NCBI RefSeq assembly: GCF_000413935.1
Contig: NZ_KE340380.1
Span: 186,001-250,000 of the forward strand
DNA from: Acinetobacter colistiniresistens
GTDB taxonomy: Bacteria > Pseudomonadota > Gammaproteobacteria > Pseudomonadales > Moraxellaceae
DNA: 64,000 nucleotides
Direction of reading: 5' to 3'
The notes under the pieces are model-generated. The model saw only the letters and a list, made by a program, of their open reading frames with translations. It ran no database searches and was not told the origin of the DNA. Positions 35,616 to 44,519 of the stretch are shown one piece after another (the stretch's first letter is position 1; the number at the start of each line of letters is the position of its first letter). Both the position numbers and the translations under genes were made by a program.

Positions 35616-36760
35616 CATTGAGCTCCTTGTGTTGCTGGTACTTTCCACGGACTTATTTCAAGTTTTTGATTGGGCTGAATACGGTCAATCCCTTCTACAA
35701 CCACTTTATCGCCTGTTTTAAGGCCTTTATTGGCAATATAGAACTGATCATATTGTTGTCCCAGTTCAATTGGGCGAATATCTGCCGCACCTTTGGCATT
35801 GATTACATAGACTTGCGGGTCGCCGTTAATATTGCGTTGAATCGCTTGGGCTGGAATCAGTAAAGCTTGAGGAACGGAAGCACGATCAATGCTGACACGC
35901 ACATACATGCCTGGAAGAAGTTTGCGTTCCGGATTGTGCACCTCGATTCGAATAGTCACATCACCTGTTTCTGGGTCGACATTGATGTCTTCAAACAGCA
36001 TCTTGGCAGTGACGTTATAAGGTTTGCCATGGCTATTTGAAATCCGCACAGTTTTTTCATTATTGGCAGATAACTCACCACTTTGTAATGCGGCCTGTAA
36101 ATGTTCGTACTCACTAATTGACTGTTTTACATCAACATAAACTTTATCAATCTGTTGTACGGTTGCCATGGTGTTGGCATCGCCTTGGCTGACCAATGCA
36201 CCTTCAGTGACAAACGATTGTCCGATCCGACCAGAAATTGGGGCACGAACAGTGGCGTATTGCAGATTTAGGTTTTGGCGAGTAAGCAAAGCTTTCATCT
36301 GTGCAACGTCGGCTAAAGCCTGACGATATTCAGCCTGTGCATTACTGACTTCTTGCTTACTGATCGCATTGCTTGGTAGTAATTGTTCATAGCGTTCTAA
36401 CTGAACTTTTAAACGTGCCACTTCAGCTTCGGCTTTGTTGAGTGAGGCGCGATTACTATTTACGTCTGCTTGGAAGGTTTCTGCATTAATTTTATACAGT
36501 GCTTGTCCAGCTTTAACTTCACTGCCTTGTCTGAATAAGACTTTTTCAATAATACCACCCACCTGAGGGCGAATTTCAGCAGTGCGGAAGGCTTGTACAC
36601 GAGCAGGGAGATTTTCACTAAAATTCACAGATTGCGGTTGAATATTTAACACGCTCACTTTGGCTGGGGGCGTCTCAGCGGGCTTTGCCTGTTCAGAACC
36701 ACAGCCTTGTAATACAAGCCCGATGGATAAAAATAATGGAAGTAATAGATGCTTTTGCAT
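35615..36760 (-). CDS. adeA: Periplasmic adaptor of the AdeABC pump
   Basis: 381 aa from ATG 36760. The lipoprotein signal peptide MQKHLLLPLFLSIGLVLQGC has its lipobox Cys at residue 20. It is a membrane-fusion protein with barrel-sandwich (RTAEIRPQVGGIIEKVLF), alpha-hairpin (about 100-170) and beta-barrel domains. It links AdeB to AdeC across the periplasm. The C-terminus is somewhat shorter than the A. baumannii protein I recall. The in-frame extension to 36865 crosses the promoter region and is rejected. Confidence 0.95.
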   Translation of the reverse strand: MQKHLLLPLFLSIGLVLQGCGSEQAKPAETPPAKVSVLNIQPQSVNFSENLPARVQAFRTAEIRPQVGGIIEKVLFRQGSEVKAGQALYKINAETFQADVNSNRASLNKAEAEVARLKVQLERYEQLLPSNAISKQEVSNAQAEYRQALADVAQMKALLTRQNLNLQYATVRAPISGRIGQSFVTEGALVSQGDANTMATVQQIDKVYVDVKQSISEYEHLQAALQSGELSANNEKTVRISNSHGKPYNVTAKMLFEDINVDPETGDVTIRIEVHNPERKLLPGMYVRVSIDRASVPQALLIPAQAIQRNINGDPQVYVINAKGAADIRPIELGQQYDQFYIANKGLKTGDKVVVEGIDRIQPNQKLEISPWKVPATQGAQ

Positions 36761-36827
36761 TCTGTCCAAACCTTGGGAGTTTTTGATGCTGACATTATTT
36801 TCCAGCTTTGTGTAACCAACATCGGGG

Positions 36828-36847
36828 AAGTGTGGAAAAAGTGTGGA
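36828..36847. promoter_or_regulatory. Candidate AdeR box: direct repeat in adeA-adeR spacer
   Basis: Two copies of AAGTGTGGA (36828-36836 and 36839-36847), spaced 11 bp start to start, one helical turn. On the adeA strand they read TCCACACTT, matching the AdeR direct-repeat motif reported for A. baumannii as I recall it. Confidence 0.75.
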
Positions 36848-36903
36848 GATTGACAGATAAATCATCGTATGATGAATGGATTGTTTTATTTGCCTAGATG
36901 GTT

Positions 36904-37635
36904 ATGTTTGAGCATTCTTTTTCTTTCGATTGTCATGACAAACTTATTCTCGTCGTAGAAGATGAATATGAGATTGGCGATATTATTGAGCACTATCTCA
37001 AGCGTGAAGGTATGCGTGTAATTCGTGCCATGAACGGTAAGCAAGCGATTGAAACGCATGCTGCACAACCGATTGATTTAATTCTACTGGATATTAAATT
37101 GCCTGAATTGAATGGTTGGGATGTACTAAATAAAATTCGTCAAAAGGCGCAAACCCCCGTCATTATGTTGACTGCACTTGACCAAGATATTGATAAGGTG
37201 ATGGCATTACGGATTGGTGCGGATGACTTTGTGGTCAAGCCTTTTAATCCCAATGAAGTGGTTGCACGGGTGCAGGCTGTGCTACGACGGGCGCAACAAA
37301 ATAGTCAAACAATCAACAAAAATCTCATCTATAAAAACATCGAAATTAATACCGATATTCATAGTGTCTATGTTCATCAACAAGACAAAAAAGTCATGCT
37401 GAATCTCACCCTGACCGAATATAAAATATTGCTACAAATGATTGATCATCCGCATAAAGTTTTTACGCGAGGCGAACTTTTAAATCACTGCCTGCCGGAT
37501 AGTGATGCTTTAGAGCGCACTGTTGACAGCCATGTCAGTAAGCTGAGAAAGAAACTGGAAGAACATGGGTTGCAACAGATGCTGATCAATGTGCGAGGGG
37601 TGGGTTATCGACTTGATCATCCGCAAGATGCATAA
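36904..37635 (+). CDS. adeR: Response regulator AdeR (OmpR/PhoB family)
   Basis: 243 aa from ATG 36904; an ATG at 36898 is two codons upstream. With this start, acidic-pocket residues D20-E21 (LVVEDEYEIG) and phospho-acceptor D63 (LILLDIKLPE) take the positions known for AdeR. The receiver domain is about 12-125 and the winged HTH about 145-240 (LTEYKILLQMIDHPHKVFTRGELLNHC and HVSKLRKKLEEHG). It is divergent from adeABC and activates it. adeS follows after about 45 bp. Confidence 0.95.
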   Translation: MFEHSFSFDCHDKLILVVEDEYEIGDIIEHYLKREGMRVIRAMNGKQAIETHAAQPIDLILLDIKLPELNGWDVLNKIRQKAQTPVIMLTALDQDIDKVMALRIGADDFVVKPFNPNEVVARVQAVLRRAQQNSQTINKNLIYKNIEINTDIHSVYVHQQDKKVMLNLTLTEYKILLQMIDHPHKVFTRGELLNHCLPDSDALERTVDSHVSKLRKKLEEHGLQQMLINVRGVGYRLDHPQDA

Positions 37636-37680
37636 GCCTTAATTTATAAATATTAAAAAGAACCCATCTGGAAAATTGAG

Positions 37681-38757
37681 ATGAAAAACAAGTCAGGTAT
37701 CAGTAAACAGCTTTTTATTGCCTTAAGTATCGTGAACTTAAGCGTGACACTTTTTTCTATCCTGCTTGGCTATTTTATTTATAACTATGCCATTGATGCA
37801 GGCTGGATTACGCTAAGTTCTTTACAGGAGGACTGGACCGAATTCCATTTTGTTGATTGGATTTGGTTATCTACGGTCATTTTTTGTGGTTCGGTGATCT
37901 CTTTAATCATTGGCATGCACCTTGCTCAACGCTTTATTACACCGATTAACTATTTGGCGGAAGCGGCAAAGAAAATCAGTCAGGGGGATCTTTCTGCCAG
38001 AGCAGATGATCGCCAGATTCATTCGGCTGAAATTTCAGAGCTGATGCATAATTTTAATGACATGGCACAACAGTTAGAAAGTTCGGTGGAAAATGCTCAA
38101 GTCTGGAATGCCGCAATTGCGCATGAACTGAGAACGCCAATCACGATTTTGCAAGGGCGCTTACAGGGCGTTTTAGATGGCGTGTTTAAACCCGACGAGG
38201 CTTTGTTTAAAAGCCTGTTGAGTCAAGTAGAAGGGCTATCACATTTAGTTGAAGACTTAAGAACCCTGAGTTTGGTTGAAAATCAGCAACTCAGGCTCAA
38301 TTATGAGCTGGTCGATTTAAAGGCGCTCGCTGAAAAAGTGTTAAAGCTATTTGAAGATCGTTTACAGCAAGCACAACTGCAACCTGTATTGGAAATTACA
38401 TCGACACCGATGAGTTGTGATCGTCGTCGTCTTGAACAAGTGCTGGTTGCCCTGATTGATAATGCGATTCGCTATGCAAATGCTGGAAAACTGAAAATTT
38501 CTTCGCTTCTGATCGCTCAAGAATGGGTGCTGCAAATTGAAGATCAAGGGCCGGGTATTGCAGAGCAATACCAGCAAGATTTATTTAATCCTTTCTTTAG
38601 GTTGGAACAGTCCAGAAATAAAGAATTTGGGGGAACGGGATTGGGTTTGGCTGTCGTTCATGCCATCGTCATTGCGCACAAGGGCTCTATTGAGTACCTT
38701 AATCCACAACAGAACAGCGTGTTTAGAATCACACTTCCTGCTAAGCCCCAGCCTTAG
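37681..38757 (+). CDS. adeS: Sensor histidine kinase AdeS
   Basis: 358 aa. Two membrane helices (about 10-35 and 60-82) flank a short periplasmic loop. A HAMP domain (about 83-135) and HisKA with phospho-His H148 in NAAIAHELRTPITIL follow, then HATPase with N box DNAIRYANAGK, G1 EDQGPGI and G2 GGTGLGLAV. It phosphorylates AdeR. Its last 17 bp overlap the convergent tetR gene. The window alone cannot show whether any residue differs from a local wild type. Confidence 0.95.
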   Translation: MKNKSGISKQLFIALSIVNLSVTLFSILLGYFIYNYAIDAGWITLSSLQEDWTEFHFVDWIWLSTVIFCGSVISLIIGMHLAQRFITPINYLAEAAKKISQGDLSARADDRQIHSAEISELMHNFNDMAQQLESSVENAQVWNAAIAHELRTPITILQGRLQGVLDGVFKPDEALFKSLLSQVEGLSHLVEDLRTLSLVENQQLRLNYELVDLKALAEKVLKLFEDRLQQAQLQPVLEITSTPMSCDRRRLEQVLVALIDNAIRYANAGKLKISSLLIAQEWVLQIEDQGPGIAEQYQQDLFNPFFRLEQSRNKEFGGTGLGLAVVHAIVIAHKGSIEYLNPQQNSVFRITLPAKPQP

Positions 38758-39358
38758 CCAACTCTGCCTCAATATAACTGATAATCATGGTGCTTAGGCC
38801 CTTTACCATTTCATCAAAGCTGATTTGCGGGTTGGGCAGGATTAAGTGACGGGCAACGTTGAAAATACTGCTGTTAATACTGATATACGCAGTTACGCTG
38901 AGGTTATTCACTTTTAAATAGCGGGGATGGCGAATCATGTATTTCATTAACACCTCCATCAGTGCCATCTCAATCTGACTAATATATCTTTCGTATTTCA
39001 ATTCAGTCGCATAGCGTAGACAAATGAGATAACGATCGTCATCACGAGTCAATAAATCTCTAAATGTATAGAAAATCATTTCGAATAAAGGCTCTAGCTC
39101 TTGTTCGATCATGATCGGCGTCAGCTCTTTCACCATATCCAAGACTTCTTTGACAAACGTTCTTGCCATCGCATCGTAAATTTCTTCTTTATTTTTAAAA
39201 TATTCATAAAGAGATCCAACACTGACACCTGCAATGTCTGCAATATGCCGTGTGGTGGTGCCGCTGGTACCGTTGGTTGCAACGGCAATAAAGCCTGCTT
39301 CAATAATCGTGTCTACGGTCACTTTCGAGCGTGACTGACGTGGTTTTCGTGTCGCCAT
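38741..39358 (-). CDS. TetR-family transcriptional regulator
   Basis: 205 aa. The TetR_N HTH is at about residues 12-58 (VDTIIEAGFIAVATNGTSGTTTRHIADIAGVSVGSLYEYFKNKEEIYDAM), preceded by an Arg/Lys-rich arm, with an all-helical ligand domain after it. It is divergent from the diiron-like/monooxygenase gene cluster across 489 bp, where three copies of AATCCGAACA occur; it is therefore the likely local repressor of that cluster. Its 3' end overlaps adeS in antisense by 17 bp. Confidence 0.93.
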   Translation of the reverse strand: MATRKPRQSRSKVTVDTIIEAGFIAVATNGTSGTTTRHIADIAGVSVGSLYEYFKNKEEIYDAMARTFVKEVLDMVKELTPIMIEQELEPLFEMIFYTFRDLLTRDDDRYLICLRYATELKYERYISQIEMALMEVLMKYMIRHPRYLKVNNLSVTAYISINSSIFNVARHLILPNPQISFDEMVKGLSTMIISYIEAELAKAGA

Positions 39359-39847
39359 GAAGTCTTATTGTTAAAATCCGAACATAATGTCAGATTAACA
39401 TGTGGGTCAATGGGTGAAAAGGATTAGTTCATTAATCCGAACAAGTGAAATTACAGGTTTTTAATATTTGTTCTTTAGGATGTAATAAATAAGTATTTAT
39501 GAAATACATCAATTCATTTTTTAGAAAATATTAATTTTTTAAATTGTTTTAATTTATTGATAATTATAAAAAATAAACTATTTTTTAATAAAGCATGCAG
39601 CTTTTTAAGCAAAGATTACTTTAAGGCTGATCGAGAAAATATCTATAAATAAGTATAAAAATTACCCGAATTGAATCCGAACATAAGATCGGTTTACAGT
39701 ATGTCTCATACGAAGAAATGGTTCTGAAAAATCTCCCGAATATTTTTTCGTACCTTCCTGAAATATGGAGATGCGAAAAAGAGATGAACCAGACGCAAAG
39801 AATGTAAAAGGGCAAATGACGCTCAAGTGCAGTAGGTAGGTGTAGCC
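39359..39847. promoter_or_regulatory. Control region with three AATCCGAACA repeats
   Basis: 489 bp with no gene, very AT-rich in the middle. AATCCGAACA occurs at 39375-39384, 39434-39443 and 39674-39683; the first and third extend to AATCCGAACATAA. The third lies in the imperfect palindrome CCGA-N8-TCGG. The first pair flanks the tetR start and the third faces the divergent operon, as expected for a repressor controlling both sides. Confidence 0.6.
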
Positions 39848-40807
39848 ATGATTAGCAGCACATTAAAGAAAGGTTTAAATCTATTTAAATCGAACCCGAT
39901 AACTGAGCAAATCGATTTTGCGAGTAAAAAAACAATTCCAATTCGCCACTTGGCAATCGGATTTGAAGGTAAAGAAGTTGATCTATCATTTTATATGAAC
40001 AATCAATTCGCAACGATTTTTTTCGCAACACTTTCAGTGTTTCTGACCTATGGTGAAGATTTGGTGATTGAAACCGCTCGCCATCATCGTGATCAACTGA
40101 AAGATCCGATTTTAAAACAACGCGTCACCTCATTGATTGGTCAGGAAGCAATTCACTCAAAACTACATAATGAGTTTAATGATGCAATTGTTGAGCTTGA
40201 TTATCCGGTCAGACTTTATCGTTTCTTGGGTGAAAAATTCTTTGATTACATTTTCTTAAAATTTCCGCAACCGCTCAAGCTCTCATTGATGGCCGGGATC
40301 GAGCATTTTACTGCGGTATTGGCGGAATACATGATGGCGCATGAACAGAACTTCTATTTCTCTGATGATGCCAAAACACGTGCTTTATGGATGTGGCATA
40401 TGTTGGAAGAGTCTGAGCATAAAGATGTTGCTTATGATGTGTATCAAACCCTCAATGGTAATTATGTATTACGGATTTCGGGGTTCTTGTTGGCATATTT
40501 CACCATCCTGGGGCTGATTCCGTTTTCAGCAACGATGGTGCCAATTTTGCGTAAGCCGCAAGAGATGTTAACTGCGAAATTCTGGAAAGATGCACGGCGC
40601 GGCGTCAAGCTGATTTTCAGCCCGAATGATGGTGTGTTTGGAAGTACTCAAGGGCGTATTTTTGATTATTTACGCACGGATTTCCATCCAAATGATCATG
40701 ATGCATCTGCCTATTTCGAATACTACGAAAAGAAACTTTTATCAGAGGGTGGGGCGTTATATCCATTCTTTGTGAAAGAGTTTACACCTAAAGTTCAGGC
40801 CGCATAA
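39848..40807 (+). CDS. PF10118-type 'metal-dependent hydrolase' with diiron-like motifs, copy 1
   Basis: 319 aa. It belongs to the family annotated as predicted metal-dependent hydrolase. What the sequence shows is a ferritin-like ligand pattern: E70 or E75 (TYGEDLVIE), E100-x2-H103 (GQEAIHSKLH), E152 (GIEHFTAVLAE) and E188-x2-H191 (LEESEHKDVAYD). That is E, ExxH, E, ExxH, as in diiron oxygenases and ferritin-like proteins. A hydrophobic segment near 207-230 may associate with membrane. A good ribosome site (AGGTG) precedes the ATG. First gene of the cluster controlled by the divergent TetR. The reaction is unknown. Confidence 0.85.
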   Translation: MISSTLKKGLNLFKSNPITEQIDFASKKTIPIRHLAIGFEGKEVDLSFYMNNQFATIFFATLSVFLTYGEDLVIETARHHRDQLKDPILKQRVTSLIGQEAIHSKLHNEFNDAIVELDYPVRLYRFLGEKFFDYIFLKFPQPLKLSLMAGIEHFTAVLAEYMMAHEQNFYFSDDAKTRALWMWHMLEESEHKDVAYDVYQTLNGNYVLRISGFLLAYFTILGLIPFSATMVPILRKPQEMLTAKFWKDARRGVKLIFSPNDGVFGSTQGRIFDYLRTDFHPNDHDASAYFEYYEKKLLSEGGALYPFFVKEFTPKVQAA

Positions 40808-40976
40808 TCGGGATGTCTGGACTGGTTTAAACAGGCTCAACGGAAATATGGTAGTGGTTGGCAAAAAAGCTCATGTTGATATAAGCAGTTTAGTTCTAGC
40901 CATATTTCAATGCTGCACTATGCTGTTTAGATAGTCCAAATATCTGTGATTCTTCAATCTCTATGGAGATCAAGCC

Positions 40977-41948
40977 ATGGTCGCTCAAATTATTCGAAAT
41001 GTCTTTTCAGACAAGCATCGTCGTAAATATCAGGGAATTGTGCAGAATTTAGCAAGTCAGTCACCAATTCCAATTCGCCATTTTGATTTTCAATTTGATT
41101 CTGAAAAACTGGATCTCAAGTTTTTAATGCAGAAAGAGTGGGCGACGGCGTATTTTGCGGCCTTATCTATTTTTCTCACTTATGGTGAGGAACTGGTGAT
41201 TGAAACTGCTCGTTTTCATCGTGATTTTATTAAGGATCCGATCTTAAAGCAAAGATTAACCTCTTTGATTGGGCAGGAAGCAATTCATTCAAAATTGCAC
41301 AATGAATATAACGACATCATGATTCCCAATGATGTGCCTGTGAAATTGTACCGCTTTTTAGCAGAACAGGTATTTCATTATACTTTTTTAAAATTTCCAC
41401 AACCGCTTAAGCTGTCGTTGATGGCTGGGATTGAGCATTTTACTGCGGTGCTCGCTGAGTTTGGCATGAAGCATGAATATATTTTCCAATATTCAGATGA
41501 TGAAAAAGCACGTGCTTTGTGGATGTGGCATATGTTGGAAGAATCTGAACATAAAGATATTGCCTACGATACGTATCAGGTGCTCTCAGGGAATTATCCA
41601 TTAAGAATTTTTGGTTTTTTTCTCGCATTTCTTACTATTGGCGCGGGCGTTGGGGCAGGTGGTTTATTTTTACCCTTTCTTCGCCGTCCAAGTAACCTCA
41701 TTAACCTCAGTTTCTGGAAAGAAGCGGGTGCCAGTTGGGCAGTACTTTTTAATTTAAAAGATGGCATGTTTGGTAGTACCTTACCCCACATTTTTGATTA
41801 TTTGCGTCCAGATTTCCACCCTAATGATCATGACACAACAGCCTATTTGGCCTATTACAAAGAGCGCTTATTGAACCCTGAAACAGGCTTATTAACGCCC
41901 TATTTGCTTAAAGAATTTGTGCCACCTGTACGAGTAGCTTCTGCATAA
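40977..41948 (+). CDS. PF10118-type 'metal-dependent hydrolase' with diiron-like motifs, copy 2
   Basis: 323 aa, clearly a paralogue of the gene just upstream, with long identical runs around LIGQEAIHSKLHNE and LKLSLMAGIEHFTAVLAE. The same E/ExxH/E/ExxH pattern is preserved (YGEELVIE, QEAIH, GIEHF, EESEH). The N- and C-termini diverge more, suggesting different partners or substrates after tandem duplication. GGAG lies 9 nt before the ATG. The next gene (SDR) follows in 37 bp, so it is probably one transcript. Confidence 0.85.
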   Translation: MVAQIIRNVFSDKHRRKYQGIVQNLASQSPIPIRHFDFQFDSEKLDLKFLMQKEWATAYFAALSIFLTYGEELVIETARFHRDFIKDPILKQRLTSLIGQEAIHSKLHNEYNDIMIPNDVPVKLYRFLAEQVFHYTFLKFPQPLKLSLMAGIEHFTAVLAEFGMKHEYIFQYSDDEKARALWMWHMLEESEHKDIAYDTYQVLSGNYPLRIFGFFLAFLTIGAGVGAGGLFLPFLRRPSNLINLSFWKEAGASWAVLFNLKDGMFGSTLPHIFDYLRPDFHPNDHDTTAYLAYYKERLLNPETGLLTPYLLKEFVPPVRVASA

Positions 41949-41985
41949 CGTGGTCGCTGTAAATACAAGATAGCTGGAAAAAAAG

Positions 41986-42810
41986 ATGAAATTATTTGGA
42001 AAGAAAAACAAGCCAAGCCAAAAAGCCTTTGCTGTCGTAACTGGCGCAGGGAGTGGTATAGGACGTAGTTTTGCGCTTGAGCTGGCAAAGCGTGGCGGTA
42101 CGGTGGTCTGTTCAGACATTAACCTCGATGCGGCAAAAGAAACTGTCAGTCTGGTCGAAGCACTTGGTGCAAAAGCCTTTGCTGTGCAATGTGATGTGGC
42201 CAAAGAAGAGCAAGTCAATCAACTGGCTGAACAGGCTCAACAATTGATGCAAAATCCAGTGACACTGGTGATTAATAATGCCGGGATTGGTCTTGGTGGC
42301 AAGTTTGATGAAATGTCTTCTGAAGACTGGCATTGGTGCATGAATATTAATTTATGGGGCGTGATCTACGGTTGCCGTGCTTTTGTACCGAAGTTTAAGC
42401 AGCAAGGCCATGGTGCAATTATTAATGTTGCATCAGCAGCATCTTATACCGCAGCACCTGAAATGACCGTCTATAACGTTTCTAAAGCGGGCGTACGTGC
42501 CTTGTCTGAAACGCTGTCGGCTGAATTGAAAAAATCGAATATCAAGGTCAATGTCCTTTGTACAACCTTAGTACCGACCAACATTATTAAAAACGGCAAG
42601 GTTCCACATAAAGGGTTGTTGGATTATGCGCTGACCCATTTGGCGTTTACCACCAGTGACAAGGTCGCCAAACTGACTCTGGATCGTTTGGATAAGGGTG
42701 AGCTTTATACCATTCCACAAATTGATGCCAAGTTGTTTTGGTTTTTAAAACGTACTGCTCCGAACTTATATGCCAAGTTCTTGGGCACTTCGTATCGATT
42801 AATGAAGTAA
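41986..42810 (+). CDS. SDR-family oxidoreductase
   Basis: 274 aa, classical short-chain dehydrogenase. The NAD(P) motif TGAGSGIGRS lies at about residues 18-27, NNAGIG follows in the middle, and the catalytic Ser region (INVASAASYTAAPE) precedes Y-x3-K (YNVSK). The C-terminus contains a hydrophobic/basic stretch seen in membrane-lipid or steroid-type SDRs. In this cluster it could oxidise an alcohol or reduce a ketone next to the flavin monooxygenase step. The substrate is inferred only as lipophilic. Confidence 0.92.
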   Translation: MKLFGKKNKPSQKAFAVVTGAGSGIGRSFALELAKRGGTVVCSDINLDAAKETVSLVEALGAKAFAVQCDVAKEEQVNQLAEQAQQLMQNPVTLVINNAGIGLGGKFDEMSSEDWHWCMNINLWGVIYGCRAFVPKFKQQGHGAIINVASAASYTAAPEMTVYNVSKAGVRALSETLSAELKKSNIKVNVLCTTLVPTNIIKNGKVPHKGLLDYALTHLAFTTSDKVAKLTLDRLDKGELYTIPQIDAKLFWFLKRTAPNLYAKFLGTSYRLMK

Positions 42811-42903
42811 TTCCTGATTAGGGAACGATTTTAACAACTGAGATCAACCACAATTCCAGAACGGGATGACAGATCTTGGTGAATAAGTGAAAGGATATTT
42901 TAA

Positions 42904-44424
42904 ATGACAGCTCAAGCAAAAAAATTAAACTCAGCTGAAGGGAAAGCACTCCCACAACATATCTATGACACCTTTATTGTGGGTGCGGGTATTTCAGGGA
43001 TTGCCACTGCGATTCGTCTTGATCAAGTGGGATATAGCAACTACAAGATTATTGAAAAGGCGACACGTGTGGGGGGGACTTGGCGCGAAAATACCTACCC
43101 AGGGTGTGGTTGTGATGTGCCATCAGCACTCTATTCATACTCTTTTGCCCCAAGTGCAAAATGGAGCCATTTATTTGCTCGCCAACCTGAGATTCTGAGC
43201 TATTTAGAGGAAGTCAGCCAAGATTTTGGTGTCAATTCAAAAATTGAGTTTGGTACAGAGCTGTTGAATGCAGCATGGGACAATGAACGTAATTTATGGG
43301 TCATGGATACCAATAAAGGGCAATTCTTGGCACGTACCACGATTTTTGCCACAGGGCCAATTACTGAGGCTCAAATTCCTAAACTTGACGGCTTAGAGAC
43401 CTTTAAAGGGGAAATGTTCCATTCTGCCAAGTGGAATCATGATTATGATCTGACTGGCAAGCGTATTGCGGTGATCGGGACAGGTGCATCTGCGATTCAA
43501 TTTGTACCTCAGATTCAACCTTTAGCTAAAGAATTATATGTGTATCAACGTACTGCACCGTGGGTGGTACCAAAGCCAGACACTGACCTGGGTGATGTAA
43601 GCAAAGCACTGATTGAAAAATTCCCTTTGATTCAAAAAACCTGGCGCAAAACGGTTGCTCAGTCACTGAATGCGATTAACTTTGGTTTACGTAATCCAGC
43701 TGTGTTAAAACCTGTGGGTGAATTAGCCAAACTGATTTTACGTTTCCAGATTGAAGATTCTGAATTACGTAAAAACGTAACGCCGAACTTTACTATCGGC
43801 TGTAAACGTCTTTTATTTGCTAACAACTATTATCCAGCCTTACAACAGCCGAATACCCAGCTTATTCCACACGGATTGGTAAAAGTAGAAGGCAATACTG
43901 TGGTGTCTGCTAATGGCGAGCGTCATGAAGTGGATGTGATTATTTGGGGAACCGGTTTTGAAGTATCGCATCCGCCCATTGGTAAGCGTGTGAGCAATGA
44001 AAAAGGGCAGATATTGAATGATCTTTGGAAAAGCAGTTCACCTGAAGCCTATTTAGGAACCAGTATTGAAAATGTACCAAATGCTTTCTTGGTCTTAGGA
44101 CCAAACGTCTTGGTCTATGACTCTTTTATTGGTTTGGCAGAAGCACAACTCGACTACATTGTGGATGGTTTACTCAAAATCAGAGACAAAGGCATTGCGA
44201 AGCTGAACATCAAACCAGAAGTGATTAAGCAGCACAATGAATTAGTACAAAAACATCTGAAAACCACCGTGTTTAACGCGGGTGGATGTAAGAGCTACTA
44301 TTTAGATGCCAATGGTCGTAATTTTGCTGCTTGGCCTTGGTCATTGAAGAAGTTAAAGCAACGTTTAAAACAGATGGATTTGAATGATTACCAAGTGACC
44401 TATCAGACTGAAAAAACCAACTGA
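42904..44424 (+). CDS. Class B flavin monooxygenase (Baeyer-Villiger type)
   Basis: 506 aa. The FAD Rossmann motif is G27-A-G-I-S-G32 and the NADPH motif GTGASA is near 192-197. Between them the Baeyer-Villiger fingerprint FxGxxxHxxxW is seen at F167-W177 (FKGEMFHSAKW), followed by N instead of the usual P/D. Such enzymes insert oxygen into ketones or oxidise sulfides and amines using NADPH and O2. AAAGG lies 9 nt before the ATG. The neighbouring SDR could supply a ketone from an alcohol. The natural substrate is unknown. Confidence 0.92.
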   Translation: MTAQAKKLNSAEGKALPQHIYDTFIVGAGISGIATAIRLDQVGYSNYKIIEKATRVGGTWRENTYPGCGCDVPSALYSYSFAPSAKWSHLFARQPEILSYLEEVSQDFGVNSKIEFGTELLNAAWDNERNLWVMDTNKGQFLARTTIFATGPITEAQIPKLDGLETFKGEMFHSAKWNHDYDLTGKRIAVIGTGASAIQFVPQIQPLAKELYVYQRTAPWVVPKPDTDLGDVSKALIEKFPLIQKTWRKTVAQSLNAINFGLRNPAVLKPVGELAKLILRFQIEDSELRKNVTPNFTIGCKRLLFANNYYPALQQPNTQLIPHGLVKVEGNTVVSANGERHEVDVIIWGTGFEVSHPPIGKRVSNEKGQILNDLWKSSSPEAYLGTSIENVPNAFLVLGPNVLVYDSFIGLAEAQLDYIVDGLLKIRDKGIAKLNIKPEVIKQHNELVQKHLKTTVFNAGGCKSYYLDANGRNFAAWPWSLKKLKQRLKQMDLNDYQVTYQTEKTN

Positions 44425-44519
44425 TTTTTAGGTTAATCATGAAAAAGCAGTAAATTTTATCGAGCGATGGAATTTGCTGCTTCTTTTTTGCAAGATAGAA
44501 AAAAATACAGGAAAAAAAC

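Noticed and set aside
31027..36760. Considered AdeIJK instead of AdeABC
   Set aside because: The pump N-terminus MMSQFFIRRPVFAWVIAIF and the divergent two-component adeRS genes match AdeABC; adeIJK has no linked adeRS.
39480..39640. Very AT-rich stretch suspected as an origin or phage attachment site
   Set aside because: No DnaA-box cluster, iterons or direct-repeat pair were seen; it looks like an ordinary long promoter region.
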